Shown: positions 33,211 to 45,604, numbered from the stretch's first letter. The stretch is DNA of 64,000 nt from Morchella semilibera (GCA_009192285.1 CM018607.1:805736-869735); one strand, 5' to 3'. Made by a program: numbers and translations. Notes: a model not told the origin generated them from the sequence alone.

Positions 33211-35573
33211 ATGGCCCCAACATTGAAGACGATCTTCCGTGTCGACCCCACCACAGATGTCACTTCGACCTACAATATTCTTTCTACTCTAACCTCGGCT
33301 CATCCCACCACTATCGTCACCCGCTGGCGCAAAAAAACAGTAGCCCTTCGAACCAAATCCCTTTCTCGCGCGTGGGAAGCCGTAAACTCTGCAAACAAAA
33401 ATAATATCCTCGAGCGCCGCCCGAGACTCAGTGATATTATACTTGAGCCTAAATCTCTCTCAGAGTTGGAGATAGACAAGCACCTATATGCTTGTATCAA
33501 CATAGAGCAGCTAGCCACCAATCCGGCGGCGCTATTAAACCTCGTTTGCTCACGTGCGGTACGGCACCCGAGTGTGTTTGGGAGGTGGGACTATAGATGT
33601 TCTGTAAAGCCAGTACTGGAAATGTTTGGTTTGATCGGCGAGAGCGGCCAGAGAAAGGGAAAGATAGATGTTGTTGTAATCGCGGGTAGCGAAGATGAGT
33701 ATGGGGTTTTAAAGAGCTACAACGGAAGGTTGAGGGATTACAATCAAGGTGTCGAGAGGATGTTGATCTGCCCTTTGAAAATGGAGGGGACATATCTAAT
33801 GAGATGGCAGAAGACCATTTTAGAATTCTGTCTTGCAGTCGTTAGAGATATCATTTCCCCCATTGACCCTAACCAAAAAAAAACCTTGACTGCTGATTCG
33901 GAGTCTGTTACGACCACGCTCCTCGAGAATGTGCCCAACTACTCCCTCAGCGGGGGAGACTTTGAATCATATTCTGCCTCTGTGCTCCTTAGACCTTACA
34001 TTATCCCACCCGACCCCAGCATTGAAGATATTCTTCAGCTCGCTATATCACACCTTCGCGCCGCCGAAGACCATCAGGATCTCCTGCACACTAGCCCAAA
34101 TTATTTCATCTCACACGTTGAGAATCAACTCATACTCACACCAGAGGATATGCCGGTAGAGACACCTCTCGCGGTCCACGATGCTCTCCGCCGGGCTCTG
34201 TGTAACGCTTATACCATATCACTCTTATGGAGTCAGATCTGCATTACACTCGAAGATCACAAGCTGCGGACTGAGTCCAAGCCTGATCTTTTCATAACTA
34301 TCAGTCCCCTCCTAACCTTACTCGGGGCCTTCATAGAGACTGCACTTAGGCTCCACTTTCTCGCCGCCAGAGAAAGCAGGACCGAGAACGTGGTCAATAG
34401 CCTTCTCATGTGTCTCCGTTCCTCTGATTCCTCTATCTACTCGAACTGGCTCACACTCCCTAGAGTCGCAGTAGAGATTGAACATGCTCTTGCGGACAGC
34501 CCACTTTTGAAGTCCCAGATCGACCCATGGGTAATGGGTATCCTTTCTAGTATTGCCGCCATATCAGAGGTTCACCAAGCCATATCCCAGTTAGAGCCCT
34601 CCTCCCCCAGAGACGATAATCAGGCTAGTACAAACTTTGGCGACACAGTTCAGACGCTCTCACAGCTCTGGGAAAAGGTTGACATTGGCTCCTTCAGCAA
34701 TATATCAGAACTACAGGAATCGATTGCTGGCGATGGGCTAGAAAGGTTCTGGGGGCATGTTAGTGAGGAGTTTGTGAGGTGCAGTGGAAAAACTCTGACT
34801 GAGTGGACTTTTAGCAAACAGGGACGTGTTGTAAATAGGGGAAAGAAGGGGAGGTGGCATTGGCAAGGGAATGTGTGGGTATCAGATAAGATAAAAGATG
34901 ACAAGAAGTGTGGGAATGACGAGGACAAACTACCGGAACTCTTAGGGATCGCTGAGTGGGATGATATGGATGGGTACGGGGAGGTAGGTTTTCAGGTCCT
35001 TTTAATCATTGATAGGGCTTGCTAATGGCATGTGACAGCCGGGACCTACGCACTCAAATGGGGGAGGCGCTCTAAAGATGGCAGAAACTCTTACTAATAT
35101 GCAGGGGTGTGGTGTACAATTTGTCATGACCAGACGTGTTAGTAAACATGAAACCCTAAGCTATTGCAACTTTATCATTAACACTGATACTCACAACATC
35201 CTAGGGGGTCAAACGCATAACCTCTGATGTCAGAGGCCTAAAACCAGATCCTACTAAGAAGATATCAGTAACTAAGCGCATGCACAATTCAATTACGCAG
35301 TTATCCAAAGGCACTCCATTGCCGTGGAAAGACTTCGTCCACCTTATGACGAACCTAGGATTTACGATAGAACATATAGGGGGAACTCTTGTGAGGTTAA
35401 TCCCAGCTACTGAAAGAGATGAGGCGATGATTGTTCAGAGACCGCATCGACAGCCAACTTTACAAAGTCTGGAGGGTTTGTCTATCTGGGCGAGATTGGA
35501 GAAGTGTTACGGGTGGAAAATTGGCATATTTGAGAAAGAGACGAATACCGCTGAGGCACATTCCGTAGCTTAG
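33211..35573 (+). CDS. Fungal protein of unknown function with a HicA-like C-terminal domain (3' introns tentative)
   Basis: The long first exon starts at ATGG 33211, in good context, and runs to 34983. A GTAGGT donor follows at 34984. The last exon probably starts at 35205 after CCTAG and ends at 35573. A short exon between them (for example about 35104-35136) keeps the frame but is uncertain. The first ~590 residues match no family I can name. The C-terminal ~75 residues (PWKDFVHLMTNLGF, GGTLVRL, RPHRQPTLQ, YGWKIGIFE) have the alternating pattern of the HicA-like dsRBD fold found at the ends of many fungal hypothetical proteins. The Gly-Ser-His of bacterial HicA is Gly-Gly-Thr here, so mRNA interferase activity is not implied. 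Confidence 0.6.
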
Positions 35574-36732
35574 TTGAGTGTCCAGGTACTTGGAGATTAC
35601 TCAACTCGATCGCCACACAGTATTAGATATGGTAGAAACATGTAGGTTGTTCTTGGCGGTAAGACACCGCAATATATTGTCGCTAGTCTCGTGTCCATTC
35701 CCTATTTTGGTGTTGTGGTGTTTTTATGTTTGTCTACGCCGATAGGGCCAGAAGAAATACCGATTGAGTCTGGGAGCGAGACTATTGTCGCTCCAAAACA
35801 TAGGAAATATCGGCATCTTTACATCTTCATATTTTAGTCTTACCAAGTCTTTGATCTCCCAGCAGGTCTCGGTTCATGTTTCGGCGGATTGGCCAACACG
35901 CCGTTTGCAGAAATACCTCGCCCTAACACTTTAATAAAGGAGAGATATGGTTTTTTAAAGACTATTAGAATACGTACAGCTTCCTACGGCTGGTCTACAA
36001 TATTTTCCTCCCCAAAATAAGTCCAAAACTTAGGGTACCGATGTGTTTATCTGGTCTCGTTCCTAGACTGTTGTTTTGTCGCACAGCAGACACACACAGT
36101 GCTTATCTACTCGTTATTTCATTGGATGCCCGAAAAGCCCGTCATAAACTAGGTAGATTGTGGAAAGACATTTAGGATTATAAGCCGGAAAATATAACGT
36201 TACATACAAGGCAGATAGACTTGACTGAGAAGTGATGGACGGAATGGGGACGAAACAAAACAAAACACAAACAAAACGTGCAGTAGCCACCCCAAAAATG
36301 AAATAGGAATCGAGATAATAAACGAATAAAGCTCAGATCACAAGCGGGACCTTGTGGGCCTGACCTTTATAGGTCCCACTGACGCACATGATGTAGATTC
36401 GTCGCCTCTTGCCCCGTCACACTTTATCAATCGTGCTTGGCAAGAGAAAATGAACCAGAAATTTGGGAGTATCAGTAATGGGGTAGACGGAACACATAGA
36501 AACAGGAACATGAACGTAAGAATGTAGACTTGATTGAACCAAGAAATCAATAATAAACCCGCAAATGAAGAGAAAAACAAGAACCAAACATGAGGCCGTG
36601 ACAATTTTGTAGAAACAAGGACACTCTTACCACTACCCGCCCCCCTACCCAATCCACCAAAATGAAACATTCCCGGCGATTATCGTACTACTCAAAACTT
36701 GGTAAATTCCCTCCCCTATACCTAGATCCCAT
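35574..36732. other. Intergenic, no gene seen
   Basis: A 110-aa minus-strand frame (36338-36670) is hydrophobic and lies just beyond the Bqt4-like gene. It overlaps presumed 3' UTR and has no recognised homology, so it is not called as a gene. Confidence 0.5.
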
Positions 36733-38554
36733 TTATAGGACGTAAGGGAAGAGGGCACTGCTTTTAATGTTAGTAAATTTGATTATTAGGCCGGAATATT
36801 ATTCGAGTGAACTTACCCAATAGCTAGGACGGCTGTCAACCCAATCAGAGCCTTGATCTTGACCTTTTCCCTCTTCAGTTCTTCCTCTATGGCCAACCTG
36901 GATTTCTTGGCGTTATGCTTCAAGTCATCATCATCCTCTACATCATCCTCGTCTTTTTCCCCCTTCTTAGCAATCTCCTCGGCTTTACGCTTAGTCCCTG
37001 GGGTCTTAGGAGCGGCAGGGGTGTCAAGCTTGCGTGCCTCGTCAACCATTTCTTGTGCTTTGGCGATCATATTTTTCGCGTCTTTCACATCCTTAGAGTT
37101 GTCAGGCAATGCAATTTCGCCTTCCTCGGTTGCTGGAAGCTCGAGTTTAACATGGGTTGTGTGCACTTCAACATCGCCTTTCGTCTCGACCTCTTCGTCA
37201 ACCTCAACACGAATTTTGGACTCGGTTGTCGCCTCAGCTTTCGCTTCACCCTTTGCCTCAGTCTTTGCTTCACTTTTCGGTTCAGTCTTCAATTCACTCT
37301 TCACAGGAGTTGTCAAGGCGCTGCTGGTCTTGGTGCCGTTTGTAACTGCGGGAACAGTCTCTGTGGTTGTGAGGGTTGTGGTCTCAGTAGTTGTGACAGT
37401 GACCGACTCCTCATCAGTTTCAGTGATAGGTGCCACTGATTTCTTTAGAGGGCTGTCCTTGGCAGCGGCCGCTTTGGAAGCACGAGTCTTCCGTGGTGTC
37501 ACGGTACCTAATCGTTTGCTAGGGGAAGCAGACCGGGTGGATCGTCTGCGAGTAGTCGGCGCGGTACTGGAAGCAACTGATCCAGCATCGGACTCTGCGG
37601 GTTTGAAGTATGGTGGTGGAGGGGTGATGTTGCGCTTGCGGTGGTCAGAAGGCACTACTGCCTCGTTGTCAAGCAAGGCCTCGATCCATACACGCATACC
37701 ATAGCTGCAAGTAAAATGTCAGTAGTGTAATAATCATATAACAAGTTCAACATACTCATCGGCCAGTGTCAAAGCTATCGGGGCAATTAGCAATAAACAC
37801 AATCAAGGTACAGTTTTGAATGATTACCGTCAGTAGGGTGAACCCAAAGGTTTCCTGCAGTTTCCTCATTAGAGGTCTGTGCAAAGTGTTCCCTTACGTA
37901 CTGTCTCTCAAGGTCCTCTTCCTTTTTCTTTGCCCAAGGGAATGAGGCCTTGAACCTAATGCACGCCGAACAAACTTGTCAGTTTCTAATTATGTGAGCC
38001 TGCAGATGACTGTATTTTATTCGCCGACTTCTTCATCGGACATCCGCTGCGGTACTTAATTGTCCAGAAGCGAAAGAAAAGGGGAAAGAGAAAAAAAAAA
38101 GCCTAGCAGGCTAAGAAACAGACGAGAGGGTGTTAAAAATTAGAAAGAAAGAAAGAACTGACATTCCAGTAGAGCTCACAAATCCATCTTGGCTCCTTCG
38201 CATCAAAAAGTAAGATTCTGGTGCAGAGTTTCCGAAGATTTCGGAGCCATCCAGGGGTTGCGGGAGGGGTGCACGTAGATGCACGTAACTAAAAAGGTTT
38301 GCGTCGCTGGGGGATTTGTTCCCCAAATTCGTCTGTCCGAGGCGACGCATCTCGACGAGCTCGTTGTCTGTGGATGGGGGGTCAGCAGCAGTGGATGATT
38401 GATCGTTGTGGTGACGACGCGATGACGGGAGCGCGCCGGGGCGCAAGGGGGAAGTTTGGGGGGAAGTACATGGAGGGATATTAGAACCCTCGAGCATGGG
38501 GTTATGTCGAGAAGGCAAAGAGCGCTTCATGATCTTTACTGAGACGGCAGGCAT
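36733..38554 (-). CDS. Bqt4-like APSES/KilA-N inner nuclear membrane protein (five exons, 484 aa)
   Basis: Exons are 38554-38163, 37955-37828, 37774-37756 (only 19 nt), 37704-36817 and 36760-36733. All junctions close in frame, giving 484 aa. An N-terminal APSES/KilA-N-like domain spans exons 1-4 ([50 protein letters not shown]). A long Ser/Thr/Lys/Glu-rich middle with a basic stretch ([14 protein letters not shown]) follows. The last exon completes a C-terminal membrane helix ending at the stop ([12 protein letters not shown] then SALFPYVL). This is the plan of fission yeast Bqt4 (432 aa), which tethers telomeres and other proteins at the inner nuclear membrane. Intron 1 is 207 nt, the others 51-56 nt. 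Orthology is inferred from domain order and motifs. Confidence 0.85.
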
Positions 38555-39989
38555 AGCTGACTGAAATTGTAAAGAGTAAATATGGTCTATGATCGTTCTG
38601 AAGGAGTATGTGAGCGAGAAGGTTGAAATGGGAGAGGAGTCGTGTGGGAGGGTAAGTAAGTGGAGTAATAGTATGTAGTTTAGCGGGTTAGGTTAGGAGT
38701 GAAGCGTGTTCGGTCGCTAGGGTAACAACAAGCGGTTGATTAATGTGTTAATAAAACCACAAGGGGCCAGGGAGGTTGAGTGAGGAGGATTGGGGTTGAT
38801 GAGGAGGCGGAATGAAATAGATGAACTTGGAGGAGTTAAGGATTACCAGGAAACACCAGAGATATCCTTTTCCCCGCACTCTCTGTTTAGGTATAAACCT
38901 GTACTAAGTAATACTACCCCGTGTAGAGGATAAGTAGCAGTAGATGCAGGAAAGAGATTGGAATCGATAACGATGGTTCGGTAGAACAATTGTGATCAAA
39001 TGCAGAACAACTGGCAGGGAAACGCTGAATAATGCGGTAGGTACACCAGGGGGTTAGCTCAAAAACCAGTAGTAGAGTAGGTACAGCACCACAATATGAA
39101 TACTACATGTACCTACTAGTACTACATGTACTCCGGTGTTAGAGTAGAACGCGACGGTGCGGTTTACGTTGCTACGTTCTACTCACACTGTGGTACTTTT
39201 AAGTACATTTTTCAGACAATATCGGGCTAGGGTTTTCTGAGGTACACCCCAGAGAAACTCTTCGTTCTCATCCTTCTCGATACCACGATATTTCTACAGC
39301 CCAATATCAATCCCTCAAGTGCCTACCTGAGCAACGATAGTTCGAACAAATCTCTAAGCCTGCATACCTGCAGGCTATGACTGCTCTGCGTGTACTAGTG
39401 AGATGTAGCCAACAACACGCGCTGATAGGTGATAGGTACAGTTCTCCACTTATTAAAGGTATGTGATTGGAAAGGGACTCTAGAGTAGCACCCTTTCAAC
39501 CGTTCACCATGCGGTCGAATTCACAATCAAGCCTCGTGGGGGAAGTTCCCGCAATTGGATCATTTTACTCTACTCTAGCCACAATTTAGGCGTAAATAAC
39601 AAATCGAGGCTGTCAGGGCCAAGCAGGTGGACAAAGGGGGGAGGGACTGAATTCTTCCATTCGCTGCATGAAAACAAAGGAAATAACGCCCCTGTGCTGT
39701 ATATATGGTGTTCGTTATTATGTATCTGCTACTGCTCACCCAGTACTATACTGTGCTCACCTGCTATTTGCAGGAAAAAAAACGCTTTTTATCCCGTGTA
39801 TAAATAGTGGATCGTCTCCGAAAGCTGACCACACCCTTGGCTCCCCCCCCCCCTGAACAGCACAATCTAGAAGTTCATACCCCGCCAACGACTCGGGTGT
39901 TCCCTCTCCTTCTCCCCTCCATCTTCCCTAGCAACCCACACAACATTCAAGTCTTGTGAACGTCAAATCCTTCCAAACAAGTTAATACA
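38555..39989. other. Intergenic region between the Bqt4-like gene and RhoGDI
   Basis: This is the divergent upstream region of both genes. It includes a short direct repeat (TACTACATGTAC at about 39101 and 39120) and a C10 run near 39845. No other feature is recognised. Confidence 0.5.
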
Positions 39990-41008
39990 ATGGCTTCTCA
40001 TGCTGATGATGAATTGGTGCCCTCAACCACCGAAGGGTAAGTTTATCTAATTTGGCTTTGATATTCCCATTGTTTATCCCCGCGTGACTGGGCGGGGTGC
40101 GTCCCCCAATCTCAGATCAAGGAAGCTGATGAGTTGTGTTATAGGTACAAGGTTGGAGAGAAAAAATCTGTCGATGAGTACAACAAGCTAGGTTAGTTGA
40201 TTCTCTATTTGACCATCTTTGATGTAGTGCCTTTCATCAATCCTATTCATTGATTGGTGCAAGGTCCCCATGAGAGAGCTTCAAGCTAATCAACTTTCTA
40301 TAATCATGAAGATGCCGAAGATGAATCTCTTGCCCGCTGGAAACAGTCTCTGGGCATCGGAGCATCGTCTGCTGGCTCCATCGGTGAACCCGGGGACAAT
40401 CGCAAGGTAGCCCATCAAACCTTTAGTTTTCCATCTTTCTCAGGGCTGATGAACAGTATCGTAGGTCGTTATTCTTCAGCTTTCCCTTCTGATTACAGGA
40501 CGCCCGGATGTCGTTATCAATCTCGACGCTCCTAACGCTGTTGAGACCCTCAAGGAGAAGCCCTTCACCATCAAAGAAGGCAGCGAGTACAAGATGAGAG
40601 TCAAGTTTAGGGTTCAGCACGAGGTTATCTCAGGTCTAAGATACCTCCAGCTTGTCAAGAGGAAAGGTATCAGGGTCGACAAATCAGACGAGATGATGGT
40701 GAGTTTCTTAGGAAGAGAATTGCTTCAGGGGCTAGATGAGTGGTGTGCTAATTAATGTGCAGGGGAGCTACGGACCAAACACTGTAGAGAATCCTTCCTA
40801 TGAAAAGATTTGTAAGTACACATAAATGCTTCCTTGATTGGCGATCGTATAAATATTTATCAACCTTACTCTAGTTGCCCCCGAGGAAGCTCCATCCGGT
40901 ATGCTTTACCGTGGACACTATGATGCCCAAAGCAAGTTCATGGATGACGATCACAATACCCACCTGGACTTCCACTGGTCTTTCAACATTTCCAAGACTT
41001 GGGAATAA
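39990..41008 (+). CDS. RDI1: Rho GDP-dissociation inhibitor (six exons, 201 aa)
   Basis: Exons are 39990-40036, 40145-40191, 40312-40406, 40465-40698, 40763-40811 and 40875-41008. The 606-nt coding sequence gives 201 aa, the usual RhoGDI length. The N-terminal arm contains GYKVGEKKSVDEYNKLDAEDESLARWK, which binds the switch regions of Rho GTPases. The immunoglobulin-like domain carries the family motifs GRPDVVINL, EGSEYKMRVKF, GLRYLQLVKRKGIRVD, MGSYGPN and the C-terminal HLDFHWSFNISKTWE. The protein extracts prenylated Rho/Cdc42 from membranes and keeps them in the cytosol. Introns are short with GT..AG ends, and the one before exon 3 has a GCTAAT branch. Confidence 0.95.
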
Positions 41009-42122
41009 GTCTCCTGTCTTTCTGTCGATTCCTTTTTGTTTCTTGAGCAGTAGTCTAGTTATGCATAGCTGGCAAGCACAGTATGACTCCTAATGGCGCC
41101 TATTCTACTGTTACATGTACCTTTCTCTTCGTTGTTGAATTTTTTTCTGCAGTCCTTTTTTTCAAATATCTTGAAGCGCATTTCTTCTCTGGGCGAGCGT
41201 AGGTAGCTAAGGGCAGTAAGGGTATTTATTTGGGAGTGTTTAAGATGTATCCGTGCGAAAATGGACAATGAAACATTGAAAGTATGAACATAACAGGGGC
41301 AGACATATATGCCAGCGCTATGGTGAGGTCACCATTCACCATGTGGCAACCAAATCATGAAGAAATGTACCTGACTTGTACTAACAGCACTCTACCGCAA
41401 GAGCCGCAAATGGATCCCAACCAGCGGGTAAGTCTGAACACTCTTGTCTCTTATTCTCCCGCCCTTTCTTAAACAAAGACTCAACTGACCCCCAGCAGAT
41501 TTTATCTTGCCTACTCGAGTATAATTTATCCTGTCTGATTTCCATTTCCCTCATACGTGGATATCCGCAAGGCCCTCAGCTATTAATCTGCAACCCACAC
41601 ACGTCGTACAGCCCAACCTTCTCGAGGTTTTTACCCCTCGTGATGGGATCTGAAAACCGGGTCACGAGGGCAGCAGATGCACCTGGGGTTGCCGGCTATT
41701 CCCCGCATCTGACGCTTGACGTAGGCATTTATGCCTTCTTTTTGCTTCTGATTTTGCCTTCGCGTAAATCCGGTCCCGGACGGAGGTGGATTTTAGTCTA
41801 AGTTGACACGTCCGCTTGGATTATTCCACTCCCTGAGACACGTCCCGTTGGCTGGATCCTTTTCTTCCTATTCGGCCCCGCATAGCGCGCGACGTACTCC
41901 ACACTTAACTTTGGATCACGCTACCCATTTAGCTATTTGCTTCCATAGAAATCAGAATTCAGAGTACCTAGTTGTATATTTAAGCAGTTCTCCCAGGGTT
42001 ATCTTCTTCAACCTGTTCGTTCTCTATCCCACTTTCCTCTTTTCCTCGCTGGTCTCGTTGCCCCTTGCCTGATCGAGCTTGTGATTTGATATTTCCATCA
42101 ACGGTCTGCCAAACAAACCACT
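41009..42122. other. Intergenic region upstream of glucoamylase
   Basis: No gene is seen. The last ~400 bp are the glucoamylase promoter region, with a TATATTTAAG box at about 41974 and a pyrimidine-rich stretch before the start. Confidence 0.5.
41701..41881 (-). promoter_or_regulatory. Two GCGGGG motifs (CreA/Mig1-type) upstream of glucoamylase
   Basis: CCCCGC occurs at 41701-41706 and 41876-41881. The reverse strand fits the SYGGRG site bound by the carbon repressor CreA. Two close sites would fit glucose repression of a starch-degrading enzyme, but such hexamers also occur by chance. Confidence 0.3.
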
Positions 42123-43829
42123 ATGGTTCTTCTCCAATATCTTTTCGCAGTCCCCCTATTGGGAGTCGGTGTCGCTGCGTATGCCGTACCACACGCTCCC
42201 TACCAAACTCCCCTCGGTTCCCAGCCCAAAAGACCCTCAAAGATTTCCGAGCATAAATCACTCGTCCCCCAGAATGAGAACCTTGACAAATGGATCACAG
42301 AAGAGTCGGAATCTGCATGGGAGTATCTTCTCGATAATATTGCGCCATACGGCAAAAATACCCAGGGTGCAGCGCCGGGTACTGTTATCGCTTCTCCATC
42401 CAAGGCCTATCCAGACTACTTTTACCAGTGGGTTCGTGATGCAGCAATCACGATGAAAGGAGTCGTGAATGCGTATGCAAAAACGGATTCCCCAGACCTA
42501 AAAGATACCATAGAGCGGTACTTAGAGATTCAGGAAAATATTCAAAGTACGGCAAATCCGAGTGGTGGGTACAGCTCTGGTGGTCTAGGGGAGCCTAAAT
42601 TCATGGTTAACGGCGAGCCCTTCACACGGTTAGTATTAAACTTCTTTAGAGTAGTGGTGTTTATTGTTTTTTGCCTTCCTCTGTTCTCGTCCTAGCTCTA
42701 AATAGCTAACCCCACATCGACAGGCCATGGTCGCGCCCACAGAGGGATGGTCCAGCACTCAGGATTCTTACTCTGACCAACTATATCAAGACTCTCAACG
42801 AGACAGATCCGGAGCTAGTGACCAAGGAGTGGTTAACAAAGCTGTACGATCCAACGAGACCCAACTTCTCCATAATCAAGGCCGACCTCGAATATATTGC
42901 ACGCACATGGAACGAGCAAGGTTTCGATTTATGGGAAGAAACCATGGATCTTCATTTCTTCACTGCACTCGTTCAACACAAAGCGCTGGTAGAAGGGCGT
43001 GATCTTGCGAGACTACTTGATGATCAGCAAGGCGCGGACTGGTACGATCGCCAACAATCTACCTTGAAAGCTTTCTTGAAGGACCAGTTCTGGAGCAAAG
43101 AAAAAGGACATCTCCTTGCATATCTCAATACCCCACAGAGGTCGGGACTGGATTGCGGGTTGATGTTGGGTTCAATCCATGGCGGTCAGAGCGACCTTTT
43201 CCCGGCATGGAGCGATGAGATGCTGGTTAGTATGCAGATGTTGATTAACGATATGGAGAAACGGCATCCGATCAACCACCGGGCACCGCCCTACTATAAG
43301 GAAGAGGAGAGATTGAGAGGTGTTGGGATTGGAAGATATCCTGAGGATATATATGATGGTGTCGGTTTCTCTGGGGGGCACCCATGGTAAGCATGTTTTC
43401 ATTAACAACTAGTTCATTCGAAGACTAACGAACTCTTATAGGTTCCTTTGCACATCAAGTGTCTCGGATATTCTCTATACCACTATTAAGCATTTCGTCA
43501 AGCAAGAAAGCCTCGAAATTACTGTCATAAACCTCCCATTCTTCAACAGAATGCATCCCGACGGAAAGGCTGAAGTTGGAATTGTCACGGCAGACGACTT
43601 GATTTTCTACGAATATCTCCGCTCAATGTTCACCTATGCTGACAGCTTCTTGAATGTAATTCGCTGGCATGCCACCGCGAACGGGAGGCTGAGCGAGCAG
43701 TTCGACGGGAGGACTGGATTCCAGAGAGGCGCGCACGACCTGACATGGAGTTATGGATCATTCTTGGAGGCCGTCGAGAAGAGGAGAGGTGCAAAATCAG
43801 CCATGCTTAGCAAAGTGGCGAAGTGGTAG
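42123..43829 (+). CDS. GH15 glucoamylase without starch-binding domain (three exons, 518 aa)
   Basis: Exons are 42123-42628, 42724-43386 and 43442-43829. The introns are 95 and 55 nt and the joined frame gives 518 aa. The protein releases glucose from the non-reducing ends of starch, glycogen and maltodextrins. A signal peptide is likely (VLLQYLFAVPLLGVGVAAYA, residues 2-21), so it should be secreted or vacuolar. The (alpha/alpha)6 barrel motifs are YQWVRDAA, RPWSRPQRDGPALR (substrate subsites), DLWEE with the catalytic acid Glu, and GRLSEQFDGRTG with the catalytic base Glu. There is no C-terminal CBM20, as in the yeast Sga1-like branch. It is the only clear catabolic enzyme of the island. 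Confidence 0.95.
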
Positions 43830-44192
43830 AAATAAAGTGTAATTGAGAAGGTGCTTCTTGAGTCGGCGGGGGTGTTTGATTACGGGTTGTAGTCTTTCTT
43901 TTATTTCAGGCCGCGGGGTTGGGCTTTACAAGGTTGGTGTAGTAGGCCGACAGCGGTGATCGCCGGGTTCTCGGCTGGTTTTTGCGTGAACACATAGGCT
44001 TTGTAGAGGACTTGATTTTCTTTCCGCGGGTGGTTGCAATGGGAAGAATGGTGAAGGACGATGATTGTTTCTTATTATTATGCTTGTTATCTATCTATCG
44101 TAAACTCTACGGGAGCTCCCGCGCCCAGCTGTGCAACCGAGAAATTTATCCTAGAAGTATTTTCGCGTCTTGAAAACTGGCAGAGTGGCTAC

Positions 44193-44319
44193 TACTCGCA
44201 ATCTCATAGCGTTTTTGAACACGACTAATATTGCATACACATAAAAAACCCGCCAAGACTACATTTTTGTATGTCATGTAATAGCGGTTGTGTTCAAAAA
44301 CGCTATGAATTTGCGAGTA
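44193..44319. mobile_element. Tc1/mariner-type MITE with TA target duplication
   Basis: The terminal inverted repeats are about 27 bp, reading CTCGCAAxTCATAGCGTTTT from each end, with TA on both outer sides (44193-44194 and 44318-44319). The whole element is 127 bp and carries no coding sequence. The TA duplication is typical of Tc1/mariner. A diverged copy without its right end lies at about 30561-30645. Confidence 0.75.
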
Positions 44320-44809
44320 CTCATACAGTTGGGGAAGCCTACCTACATCCGGACCACTTTTAACTTCTAGCGTCCTCCTCAACCACCACAACTTCTAAAT
44401 GATTTTTGTACCTATATAATGGCTCTTCTACTTCTTATCTAAAGTTATATAGATAATTAATTTAGGGGTTGTAGTTAAGGTGTAATCCTGTTTTAAAGTT
44501 GGTGTTAGGTGTATTGAATGACCTGTATTTATTGCCTATTCAGGTAATTTCTAGTTGAATATTACCTAATGGGTAGTAGCTTTACTACATTTCTCCAATC
44601 TCAGGTATCTTGGTATGAGTCTTCTAATCTAATTACCTAAAGCAGTAATCAATTATATTAACAATTATCAAATTGAATGTTACTAATACTCCGGATATAG
44701 GCTTCCTCAACTATTCCTTGAATGGAGAAACCTCGCAAATTCGCAGCTCAGCTAGAGTCACCTCCACTAACGGAACCCCATACCTACAAGCGGAAAACTC
44801 CGCCAACAG

Positions 44810-44946
44810 CATCAGCAAGACTTCTTTTATATCCGGATGTTTCCTAACCCTCAGGAGACCCAAAAGATATCCAAGATTCTCAGGATACTCTTAGGAGACC
44901 CGAGAGACTTTTGCGAGACTCCAGTCACAAGTTGAGTTTGTTGATG
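44810..44946 (+). mobile_element. 137-bp non-autonomous element, copy 7 (diverged)
   Basis: It starts CATCAGCAAG and ends TTGTTGATG. The length is kept despite many substitutions. Flanks are AG and AA, so the duplication has one mismatch. Confidence 0.75.
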
Positions 44947-45051
44947 AACAAAAATCACCTTTAGCCAAAAATAGTAGCAATTTCACCGATTTTGAAATGT
45001 TTGAATGAGCTCAAACAAGCACTATACCTTGTGAGAAAGTCACGCCGATCA

Positions 45052-45185
45052 CATCATAAACTACGATTCATGTCCAAAGTCTACCAACTGTCTTCTTAGT
45101 CCTGAGAGTCTCCTGAGACCCTGAATATTTTGTGAGACTCTTGAGACTCAAGAGACATCAAGAGAAAAATGAAGCCTAGCTGATA
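45052..45185 (-). mobile_element. 137-bp non-autonomous element, strongly diverged copy
   Basis: It aligns along its whole length with the others (CATCATAAACTAC at the left, AGCTGATAT at the right) but with many substitutions and about 3 bp less. It is probably the oldest copy here. Confidence 0.6.
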
Positions 45186-45604
45186 TATAAAAAATAATGA
45201 AGAAGCATGGAAAGAAAACTATAGGAACTAGAGGGAGTGGAGATGAAGTTTCAGGAGAGCTATCCTATAATCCTCTACCAAAAACATATTATAAAGCAAA
45301 GCTATTACTACTTGAGGTAATGTGATAATGTAACAGAGTTATCCGACCCAAAGTAGAAGATGATAATGATGACCCAGAAGGACTCGAAGAGCACAGTCGA
45401 CGTGACGAGGAGACCGACGAAGACAAAAATAACGCCGGGTAGGTACAAGCACTGGCACCGGCAAAGGCAAAGGCAAGAGCAACGGCACAAGAGCACAGGG
45501 CAGAGAGGGTGAAGACCGGATGGACCTCAACGAGAACGATGAGAGGTACTATAGCCTTTCTCTTTAAAGGACAAAATGTTTAGGTACAAGGGTCTATGAC
45601 TGGG

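Larger units (their letters stand above)
43830..45051. other. Gene-free stretch after glucoamylase with small repeats
   Basis: It holds the TA-flanked inverted-repeat element (44193-44319) and one copy of the 137-bp element (44810-44946). The rest is AT-rich and has no recognised gene. Confidence 0.55.

Noticed and set aside
36338-36670. Hydrophobic 110-aa minus frame
   Set aside because: It has no homology, no splice support and lies in presumed 3' UTR sequence.
36853-37704. 283-aa plus-strand frame opposite the Bqt4-like gene
   Set aside because: It is antisense to exon 4, which carries the domain motifs, splice sites and membrane helix. The plus frame is Ser/Val-rich low complexity.
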